A stretch of DNA of 7,577 bases from an uncultured Clostridium sp. (GTDB lineage: Bacteria; Bacillota; Clostridia; Lachnospirales; Lachnospiraceae), in NCBI GenBank assembly GCA_900551225.1, contig URUZ01000306.1, forward strand, positions 1 to 7,577, in the 5' to 3' direction. The translations under genes and the position numbers were made by a program. The notes under the pieces are model-generated. The model ran no database searches, was not told the origin of the DNA, and saw only the letters and a program-made list of their open reading frames with translations. Shown here piece by piece: positions 1 through 4,879 of this stretch (within the stretch, counting starts at the first letter, position 1; every line of letters starts with the position of its first letter).

Positions 1-74
1 TTTTTTTTCAAGCAGAAGACGGCATACGAGATCCTCTCTGGTCTCGTGGGCTCGGAGATGTGTATAAGAGACAG
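1..74 (+). other. Illumina P7 / Nextera read-2 adapter left at contig end (sequencing artefact)
   Basis: This stretch is synthetic. Bases 9-32 are the Illumina P7 flow-cell sequence, 33-40 (CCTCTCTG) sit where the i7 index belongs and match the Nextera N708 adapter index from memory, and 41-74 are the Nextera read-2 transposon adapter, ending at 56-74 in the 19-bp Tn5 mosaic end. The eight T residues at 1-8 are the reverse complement of the A run often seen when a read passes the end of the library molecule. The pattern fits read-through of a short insert, reverse-complemented and built into the contig end. The organism's DNA starts at 75, and nothing before it should be annotated as a gene. 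Confidence 0.98.
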
Positions 75-373
75 GCTTCACCGTGAACGCTGCCAACACG
101 ATCTTTACGGTTCCGGCTACAGGCACTTATATGATCTATTACTCGGTCAGAACCACTGCCGCTCTGTTGTTGTCCTCGAACATCCTGCGCAACGGCGCAC
201 AGCTTCCGGGCTCAGTTGTTGCCCCGACTGTGGCGGTAAACACCTTCTTCAATATGCAGATTGCCGCGCTTAATGCCGGCGATACACTGCAGCTTCAGCT
301 CTTTGGCATTCTGGGGGCAGCTGTTCTCCAGGCCGGCACAGGCGCCAGTCTGAATGTGATCCGGCTGTCGTAA
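75..373 (+). CDS. Collagen-like / BclA-type C-terminal domain protein, 5'-truncated at contig end
   Basis: Only the last ~98 codons of this gene are present; the frame is open from the adapter junction to the TAA at 371-373. The GTG at 83 could be read as a start, but it has no ribosome binding site and lies inside the domain, so the gene is best treated as partial. The visible protein is rich in Ala, Leu, Thr and Val and reads like the globular C-terminal domain of BclA-like collagen proteins: FTVPATGTYMIYYSV, then LPGSVV, AGDTLQLQLFG and a final GTGASLNVIRLS. That domain is a C1q/TNF-like jelly roll that trimerises the collagen stalk. In Bacillus and Clostridia such proteins sit on the spore exosporium or cell surface. 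The Gly-X-Y stalk and any export signal would lie upstream and are missing here. It is convergent with the minus-strand genes and shares their terminator. Confidence 0.85.
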
Positions 374-382
374 CTCAAGATA

Positions 383-417
383 CCGGCACGGCTGCGGGTC
401 CGCCCGCAGCTGTCCGG
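383..417 (+). other. GC-rich hairpin just after the collagen-like gene
   Basis: Ten bases after the collagen-like stop, an 8-bp perfect GC-rich stem (GCTGCGGG at 391-398 with CCCGCAGC at 403-410) closes on a TCCG loop. It extends outwards through CCGG (383-386) and CCGG (414-417) with one bulge and a wobble pair. No run of T follows, so it is not a standard intrinsic terminator. It may protect the transcript 3' end or help the stronger terminator downstream. Confidence 0.5.
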
Positions 418-477
418 AACACGCCTTCCAGGGCACTGCGATGGATTACACCCTCAACTGGCGGTTCACCGCGCACA

Positions 478-525
478 ATAAAACAGATAGGGGCCGCCTT
501 ACCAAGCGGCCTCTATCTGTTTTAT
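478..525. terminator. Bidirectional intrinsic terminator between convergent genes
   Basis: A 20-bp stem is formed by 478-497 and 506-525 with an 8-base loop (CTTACCAA). The only imperfection is one G-T wobble pair. The arms carry a GGCCGC core and end outwards in AAAA/TTTT, so a T-rich tail follows the stem on both strands. It lies 104 bases after the plus-strand collagen-like stop and 10 bases after the minus-strand foldase stop, as expected for one terminator serving both transcripts. Confidence 0.93.
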
Positions 526-535
526 ATTCCCCATT

Positions 536-1528
536 CTATTTTGAAAAATAACTGTGAAACAACTCAAAGAAATTGGTAGTCGTAGAATACTCACCGCCGT
601 CAAAGCTGATCTCATCCCACAATCCATTCTCAAACACCACCACATGCTGATCCGCAAACGGCTCATAGATGCTCTGGAATGCGGCGGTTTTCTTCTCCAT
701 GGCCAGCTTTTTTTTGCGGGCGGCCGTGGCCTCCTGGTCATAGGCGTTTATGCATTTTACAATATAGAACGCTCCATTGTCCTCTATAACCCCGCTGATC
801 TCATCCTGCTCCAGTGAAAACGCAGCCTCCGCCACCGGTCCGTCATCCACTCCCCGCTCCAGCTGCTCATTCAGCTGCGCATCCTTGGAGTATTTCTTGG
901 CTATGGCCTCGAAATTGGCTCCCCCGGCCTGTGCCTCCGCCAAAACCGAATCCGCGGTCTCCCGGTCCGCCAGAACCATGCGCTGGACCTGAATCACCTT
1001 GGCCTCCGCATCGCTGATCTCCATATTCTCATCCTTGGTCATCTCTGACACCAGCTTATCCGCCCGGTAATACTCGCAGTAAAGCTGGTAGATCTCCTCC
1101 TGGTCTGCTCCGATATACGCCTTGTCTTCCTGGCTCAGCTGCTCGTAATACTGTTCAGACAGCCGTTTCAGAGAATCCTTTTCCTGGCTTGTCAGCTCAA
1201 CCTCCTGGGCGTCCGCCAGCAGGTTCATTGTCCCCAGTTCTTTGAAAAACTGCTGGATCTGATTCAAAAGCGTTGTCTCAAAATCCTGCCCCGAAGCCTT
1301 GTCCGTTACGCCCCAGATCTGGCTTGTATAGACATTCTGGTAACGGTTCCTCTCCGTGGCCGCGATGGTCATAATCTGCCCCCTGGTATATGACCGCATA
1401 ACCTGTTCCTGCCCGGTCTCTGCGGTAGTCCGTTTGCTGCAGCCGGCGGACAGACACATTGCCATAATGGCAAATGTCAGCAGCGTCAGCCTTAACGTAC
1501 CTCTCCCTCTGGGTTTTCTTTCAATCAC
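536..1528 (-). CDS. Parvulin-type peptidylprolyl isomerase lipoprotein (PrsA/SurA-like foldase)
   Basis: This 330-residue protein probably acts outside the membrane as an anchored foldase that helps exported proteins fold. The N-terminus is basic (MIERKPRGRG), followed by a hydrophobic stretch and the lipobox LSAGC, so Cys30 would be lipidated after signal peptidase II cleavage. Residues ~40-165 are a helical, Glu/Gln/Tyr-rich region like the SurA/PrsA chaperone arm. Residues ~170-285 resemble a parvulin domain (FEAIAKKYSKDAQ, then DNGAFYIVKCINAYD). The usual glycine-rich GGDLG segment is not recognisable, so catalysis is uncertain. The GTG at 1526-1528 is chosen because AAAGGAG (1537-1543) lies 8 bases upstream. 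An in-frame TTG at 1544-1546 overlaps the previous gene's stop and precedes that site. It is the last gene of the maf-HAD-foldase run and is followed by the terminator at 478-525. Confidence 0.88.
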   Translation of the reverse strand: MIERKPRGRGTLRLTLLTFAIMAMCLSAGCSKRTTAETGQEQVMRSYTRGQIMTIAATERNRYQNVYTSQIWGVTDKASGQDFETTLLNQIQQFFKELGTMNLLADAQEVELTSQEKDSLKRLSEQYYEQLSQEDKAYIGADQEEIYQLYCEYYRADKLVSEMTKDENMEISDAEAKVIQVQRMVLADRETADSVLAEAQAGGANFEAIAKKYSKDAQLNEQLERGVDDGPVAEAAFSLEQDEISGVIEDNGAFYIVKCINAYDQEATAARKKKLAMEKKTAAFQSIYEPFADQHVVVFENGLWDEISFDGGEYSTTTNFFELFHSYFSK

Positions 1529-1536
1529 GCTGTCGG

Positions 1537-1543
1537 CTCCTTT
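1537..1543 (-). promoter_or_regulatory. Ribosome binding site deciding the foldase start
   Basis: AAAGGAG on the minus strand begins at the last base of the HAD stop codon and is 8 bases from the GTG at 1526-1528. It makes the GTG a much better start than the TTG at 1544-1546, and it suggests translational coupling to the upstream gene. Confidence 0.8.
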
Positions 1544-2328
1544 CAAAGCAGCTGTTTTAATACCTTTAAAACACCGTCGTTTACATTGCTGTCCGCCTGG
1601 AATCTGGCCGCTTTGCGCACCTCTTCCCTGGCGTTTGCCACTGCAAAACTGTAATAGGCCTGTTCCAGCATTTCCAGATCATTTAACTGGTCGCCAAAGG
1701 CCATGGTCTCCTCCGGCAGGATCTCCAGAGACTCCTGTAGAATCTTCACTGACTGGCCTTTGTTAACGCCCAGGGCCATGCAGTCCATCCACATATCCCC
1801 CGCAAGAGTAATCTTCAAGCTGTCCTTGAACTCCTCGTAGATGTCCCTGGCAGCCTCCTCCACATTGTTCTCCTTGTAAATGGACAGCTTCACGCAGGGC
1901 TCCTCCACCTCCAGCAGATCCCTCACCCGCTCCACCCGGAACTTGTAGCTCTCTGTGAGCCAGCGGTACAGCTCATCATTATCTGAGTCAAAATAATCGC
2001 CGTCCTGTCCCGCATAGGTGACCACCAGGTCCGGATGGCGCCGCACGGCCCGGATCACGCTGTGAACCAGCTCCCTGTCCATCGTATTCACAAAAAGGGA
2101 ACGGCCGTGACATCCCAGGTATGCACCGTTGTTAGCTATGTAGAATATTTTCTCCTTAACAGGAAGAAACGTACGCTCCACACTGGCCCACGGGCGGCCG
2201 CTGGCAATGGCGAACTGAATCCCATTCTCCCGCAGCTTTAATATCACATCAAACAGTTCCGGATTAATGGCTCCCGCGCCGTCCTGAACCAGGGTTCCGT
2301 CCACATCCGATACAATTAATTTAATCAT
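1543..2328 (-). CDS. Cof-type HAD-IIB family sugar-phosphate/phosphatase hydrolase
   Basis: This is a cytoplasmic HAD-superfamily phosphatase of the Cof/YbiV type, about 261 residues, the normal family length. All four motifs are visible (numbered from this start): DVDGTL with the nucleophile Asp8 and acid/base Asp10, Ser43 in IASGRP, Lys190 in GVNKGQSV, and GDQLND with metal-binding Asp213 and Asp217. The region between motifs II and III is the C2B cap that sets substrate choice. Relatives dephosphorylate sugar phosphates, FMN or pyridoxal phosphate; the substrate cannot be read from the sequence. The ATG at 2326-2328 is preferred because AGGAG (2339-2343) is 10 bases away. An in-frame ATG at 2335-2337 has that site only 1 base upstream. 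The gene overlaps the end of maf by 8 bases and ends 14 bases before the foldase gene. Confidence 0.92.
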   Translation of the reverse strand: MIKLIVSDVDGTLVQDGAGAINPELFDVILKLRENGIQFAIASGRPWASVERTFLPVKEKIFYIANNGAYLGCHGRSLFVNTMDRELVHSVIRAVRRHPDLVVTYAGQDGDYFDSDNDELYRWLTESYKFRVERVRDLLEVEEPCVKLSIYKENNVEEAARDIYEEFKDSLKITLAGDMWMDCMALGVNKGQSVKILQESLEILPEETMAFGDQLNDLEMLEQAYYSFAVANAREEVRKAARFQADSNVNDGVLKVLKQLL

Positions 2329-2932
2329 TTTCCTCATTCTCCTCTGTCAGATTCTTCAGTTCATGGTACAAGCGGCCCAATGGCAGACCTACCACATTGT
2401 CATAGTCACCGTTTATCTTCTTAATAAATACTGCAAAATATCCCTGGATTCCATAAGCCCCAGCCTTGTCCAGCGGCTCCCCGCTGCGTGCATACTCCCA
2501 CATCTCCTGCTCTGTCATGGGGTATACGCTGACATCGGTTTTCTCAGAGAAGGTACAGCCATGGCTGCTGCCCTCCCCGCCGCACAGCAGCAGCGTCACG
2601 CCGGTGTACACCTGGTGGTCCCGGCCCTGAAGCTTAGATATCATTTCGTATGCCTTCTCAGGCGTCCCCGGCTTCCCTAACACCTCTCCATCCACCGACA
2701 CCACGGTATCCGCTCCAATTACAATGGTCCCGGCCCCGCAGCCCGCAGCGACATCTTCCGCCTTCTGCCTGGACAGCTCCATCACCATGCAGTCCGGTTT
2801 AGTCTCCCCGGTCTGCTCATCAATCCGGCTGGGTATGATCATTGGCTCGATTCCCATCTGTGCCAAAAGCTCTTTCCTTCTGGGCGATGCGGATGCCAGT
2901 ACCACCTGCATTCCCTTCCATGATTCTGCCAT
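2321..2932 (-). CDS. maf: Maf family nucleoside triphosphate pyrophosphatase (YhdE-type, dTTP/UTP)
   Basis: Maf proteins hydrolyse nucleoside triphosphates, including modified ones, to monophosphate and pyrophosphate in the cytoplasm and so act as house-cleaning enzymes; overexpression inhibits septum formation in Bacillus. The 203-residue product has the family signature near its start (LASASPRRKELL, residues 12-23), catalytic Asp75 in GADTVV, GKPGTPEKA at 86-94 and DKAGAYGIQG at 155-164. The last motif, with its Gln, is typical of the YhdE branch (dTTP/UTP/CTP) rather than YceF (7-methyl-GTP). The start is ATG 2930-2932, with GAGGAG at 2940-2945 and a 7-base spacer. A longer frame from GTG 2969-2971 has no matching site and would add a basic, unconserved extension. 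The HAD gene starts inside its last codons. Confidence 0.95.
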   Translation of the reverse strand: MAESWKGMQVVLASASPRRKELLAQMGIEPMIIPSRIDEQTGETKPDCMVMELSRQKAEDVAAGCGAGTIVIGADTVVSVDGEVLGKPGTPEKAYEMISKLQGRDHQVYTGVTLLLCGGEGSSHGCTFSEKTDVSVYPMTEQEMWEYARSGEPLDKAGAYGIQGYFAVFIKKINGDYDNVVGLPLGRLYHELKNLTEENEEND

Positions 2933-2939
2933 TTTATAT

Positions 2940-2945
2940 CTCCTC
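2940..2945 (-). promoter_or_regulatory. Ribosome binding site deciding the maf start
   Basis: GAGGAG on the minus strand is 7 bases from the ATG at 2930-2932. It lies within the longer open frame from 2971 and so argues against that earlier GTG. Confidence 0.8.
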
Positions 2946-3019
2946 TTTATCCATAAACAGGGCCGCCGCACAGTCCCCTCCGATCAAGTCACATGCAGCA
3001 GCCCCCTCAATATTCAAAT

Positions 3020-3571
3020 TCAATACACCTTCAGCCGTCCAACTGTGGGTTCTTCCTCCTGGTTCCCGCCCAGCCGCAGCCGGAAACAGTAAATGAAATC
3101 AATCAGGTAGAATACCGTAAGCCCCACTGCCAGAACATTCCCCATCTGACCAGGAATCATGGTAACCGCCTGTTTCACCTTGCTGTCCAGGAAATAGAAG
3201 AAAAATAATCCCAGAAATCCCCAGGCCAAGCTGCTCTCCAGACAGATGATCCCGCGGTAGTTAAATGCCTTGTGGCTGTAATCCCACCAAAAAGATCCAA
3301 ACAGACGGATCATAACATTGGCAGTCAGCAGTTCCATGGTAGTAGCCATGGTCATGGAAGCGGTGTACAGCTCCATAGGCCGCCCGGCTACGGGGCTTAA
3401 CACCATACACGCCCCAAGGGCGCCAAAACCGTAAATGATGCAAAACGGACCATGGCCGAATCCACGGTCTACCACCGGGCGTTTATTCTCCCAGCTCAGC
3501 ACAATGCATTCCAGAATATACCCTAAAAAGCTGTACATAAAAAACCAGTTTATCATTCGAAAGATGTTCAT
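3020..3571 (-). CDS. Putative ABC transporter permease (CmpB-type, PF06541-like) membrane protein
   Basis: A 183-residue integral membrane protein of the family called putative ABC-transporter type IV / CmpB, common in Firmicutes and of unknown function; the transporter label is historical. About five hydrophobic segments are visible, near residues 5-25, 42-62, 70-92, 112-138 and 148-172. Family-like signatures are SFLGYILE with an acidic residue in the first membrane segment, RGFGHGPFCIIYGFGA (36-51), and a WWDYS...FNYRGIICLE stretch before the fourth segment. The C-terminus is short, charged and probably cytoplasmic. The start is ATG 3569-3571, because AGGAGG (3579-3584) is 7 bases upstream; the frame extends back to a TTG at 3608-3610 without support. 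No ATP-binding partner is nearby. Gaps of 78 bases before and 87 bases after leave room for separate control, but no terminator is seen. Confidence 0.85.
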   Translation of the reverse strand: MNIFRMINWFFMYSFLGYILECIVLSWENKRPVVDRGFGHGPFCIIYGFGALGACMVLSPVAGRPMELYTASMTMATTMELLTANVMIRLFGSFWWDYSHKAFNYRGIICLESSLAWGFLGLFFFYFLDSKVKQAVTMIPGQMGNVLAVGLTVFYLIDFIYCFRLRLGGNQEEEPTVGRLKVY

Positions 3572-3578
3572 GTGTCTA

Positions 3579-3584
3579 CCTCCT
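3579..3584 (-). promoter_or_regulatory. Consensus ribosome binding site deciding the permease start
   Basis: AGGAGG on the minus strand, 7 bases before the ATG at 3569-3571. It falls inside the longer open frame that begins with TTG at 3608-3610 and rules that start out. Confidence 0.85.
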
Positions 3585-3649
3585 GTGCTGCTCCCCAAAC
3601 GACGAAACAAGTTTCCCCCCGTTAAGCTGCGTCATAGAGCCACCGGCAC

Positions 3650-4111
3650 CTAAATATAATAGTGGTTCACCGCCATAGCCAGAATAACGCCCAGAATTGC
3701 GCCTGCAATGACCTGAAGAGGCGTATGCCCCACATATTCCTTTAATTTCTCCTGCAGCACTTCCGCATTCAGCTTCAGCGGATTCTCCATCAAAATGGAA
3801 TTGAGCAGCTTCGCCTGCTTGCCGGTCTCCCTGCGCACCCCTGTGGCATCGTACATTACCACCATGGACAGTACAAAGCACACAGCAAATTCAAAGGAAC
3901 CCACCCCATATTTGATGGCAGCGGCCGTTGTGAGCCCGCACACTGTGGCAGAATGGGAGCTGGGCATCCCGCCGGACCCCACCAGCCGTTCCATATTGAA
4001 GCTTCTATTCAGCGCAAAGTCAATGATTGTCTTTAAAACCTGCGCCACCGTCCAGCCAACAACAGCGCTGACAAGCACCTGGTTGCTCAGCATTTCATTC
4101 CATATATTCAT
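3650..4111 (-). CDS. Divergent PAP2 family membrane protein (YuiD/DUF212-like)
   Basis: A 153-residue membrane protein of the divergent PAP2 (acid phosphatase/vanadium haloperoxidase-related) family, as B. subtilis YuiD. Diagnostic motifs are GGMPSSHSA (47-55), YDATGVRRETGKQAKLLN (87-104) and GHTPLQV (128-134). The conserved His53, Asp88, Arg93-94 and His129 correspond to the PAP2 active-site pattern. Hydrophobic segments lie near 11-30, 56-66, 73-87 and 131-148. By family analogy it may act on a lipid or isoprenoid phosphate, but its substrate is unknown. The start is ATG 4109-4111 with AGGAG (4120-4124) 8 bases upstream. The palindromic element at 4164-4255 lies just upstream and appears to have parted this gene from the HD-domain gene, whose original stop probably overlapped this ribosome binding site. 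Confidence 0.92.
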   Translation of the reverse strand: MNIWNEMLSNQVLVSAVVGWTVAQVLKTIIDFALNRSFNMERLVGSGGMPSSHSATVCGLTTAAAIKYGVGSFEFAVCFVLSMVVMYDATGVRRETGKQAKLLNSILMENPLKLNAEVLQEKLKEYVGHTPLQVIAGAILGVILAMAVNHYYI

Positions 4112-4158
4112 CCAAATGTCTCCTAATTAATATCCAAAATTACCATATCATCTGTGTA

Positions 4159-4163
4159 CCGGC
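4159..4163. repeat. Left copy of candidate target-site duplication
   Basis: CCGGC directly abuts the left end of the palindromic element and is repeated at 4256-4260 on its right side. Taking six bases, the copies are ACCGGC and CCCGGC, five of six identical. This is what a transposition footprint looks like, though five GC-rich bases alone could match by chance. Confidence 0.6.
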
Positions 4164-4255
4164 CTAGAGTGTGTTTGTAAATTGCTTTCTGTCAGCTGTG
4201 CGTCCGCGAAGCGGGGCGTGCAGATGGCAGAAATGAATTTTCAACACACTCTAGC
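4164..4255. mobile_element. MITE-like palindromic element inserted at the end of the HD-domain gene
   Basis: A 91-92 bp imperfect palindrome that folds end to end. The outer 12 bp are exact inverted repeats (CTAGAGTGTGTT at 4164-4175, AACACACTCTAG at 4243-4254). Pairing continues inwards through AAATT/AATTT, TTTCTG/CAGAAA and a GC-rich stem with mostly wobble-type differences, closing on GAA at 4208-4210. It encodes no protein, and CCGGC flanks it on both sides. The features fit a miniature inverted-repeat element moved in trans by a transposase elsewhere, or a large REP-type palindrome. Its right end supplies the last three codons and the TGA of the HD-domain gene. Transcribed in either direction it would form a long RNA hairpin between the HD and PAP2 genes. 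Confidence 0.8.
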
Positions 4256-4813
4256 CCGGCGAAACATCAGCCAGCCTTTTACCCGGCCAAGGGTCTCTGC
4301 TGTGCTGCAGAACTTATCCGCGCAGGTGACAGCAAAGCCCGCCGCAGTGGACGGCGGAACCGGAGTCAGGGGCCACATGTGATGCAGGATGATGCCCTGT
4401 TCCTCCTTCGTCAGTTCAAAATACCGGACTGCATTATTAAGTGCTGTCCTGGGGTGGGTGAAACCGTGAAAACGGTTGCCCGTTTCCTTTGCATGAGTAT
4501 GCCAGTCGTATAAAAACAAATCATGGAGAAGCCCTGCCCTAGCAGCGCTCCTCCAGTTTCCGCCTAACCGTTTGCAAAGTTTATAGCCCAGGTACGATAC
4601 CTGGATACAGTGGGTTTTACAGGTAGTATTCCCGTGCTGTATATATTGATCCATGGAGATAAATACCGGATTGTCCAGGATATCCTTCACACATGCCATG
4701 TATTCCGAATCCCTTTCATATTCCCGCAGCGTCACCCAGGATTCGTCAGCGGCCCACCCGGCAGCGGCTCTGCGCTCCCCTGGGGTCAGTCCCAAGCCCT
4801 TCAGCTGTTCCAT
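4241..4813 (-). CDS. HD-domain protein, putative metal-dependent phosphohydrolase, C-terminus altered by insertion
   Basis: A 190-residue protein of the HD superfamily, probably a cytoplasmic metal-dependent phosphohydrolase of unknown substrate. The metal-binding pattern is present: His68, His97-Asp98 (GLLHDLFLYDWH), His116 and His120 (HGFTHPRTALNN), His145 (HHMWPL) and Asp166 (TCADKF). A helical N-terminus of ~50 residues precedes the domain. The ATG at 4811-4813 is chosen because AGAGAGG (4824-4830) lies 10 bases upstream; an open frame back to TTG 4871-4873 runs through a strong hairpin and lacks support. The last four residues (ARVC) and the TGA come almost wholly from the palindromic element. 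Without it the frame continues YTDDMVILDIN and stops at TAG 4123-4125. The catalytic core is intact, so the protein may still work. Confidence 0.85.
   Translation of the reverse strand: MEQLKGLGLTPGERRAAAGWAADESWVTLREYERDSEYMACVKDILDNPVFISMDQYIQHGNTTCKTHCIQVSYLGYKLCKRLGGNWRSAARAGLLHDLFLYDWHTHAKETGNRFHGFTHPRTALNNAVRYFELTKEEQGIILHHMWPLTPVPPSTAAGFAVTCADKFCSTAETLGRVKGWLMFRRARVC
4256..4260. repeat. Right copy of candidate target-site duplication
   Basis: CCGGC repeats the five bases at 4159-4163 and sits at the right edge of the palindromic element, within the HD-domain coding sequence. Confidence 0.6.
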
Positions 4814-4840
4814 TGGAATCACACCTCTCTTTATCCGTGT

Positions 4841-4873
4841 TTGGGCCCCCGCGGCATATGCCGGGGCGCCCAA
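4841..4873 (-). other. Strong GC-rich hairpin between glgA and the HD-domain gene
   Basis: Starting seven bases after the glgA stop on the minus strand, TTGGGC pairs with GCCCAA, CCCC with GGGG and GGCAT with ATGCC, giving about 15 pairs with small bulges. No T run follows on the minus strand, so it is not a classic terminator. It may stabilise the glgA end or allow partial read-through into the HD gene. Confidence 0.6.
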
Positions 4874-4879
4874 TTCCTA

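Noticed and set aside
83..85. GTG as a true start of the collagen-like gene
   Set aside because: It lies inside the conserved domain, has no ribosome binding site, and the frame is open up to the adapter junction.
461..472. Small GCGG-TTCA-CCGC hairpin
   Set aside because: Four pairs only, next to a far stronger terminator; it is likely chance.
1356..1766. Plus-strand open frame of 136 codons over the foldase/HAD junction
   Set aside because: It is antisense to two well-supported genes, proline-rich and unlike a folded protein, and has no ribosome binding site that I could see.
4153..4181. Hybrid promoter for the PAP2 gene with its -35 (TTTACA) in the palindromic element
   Set aside because: The -35 and the 17-base spacing look good, but the matching -10 (TACACA) agrees at only three of six bases, too weak to annotate.
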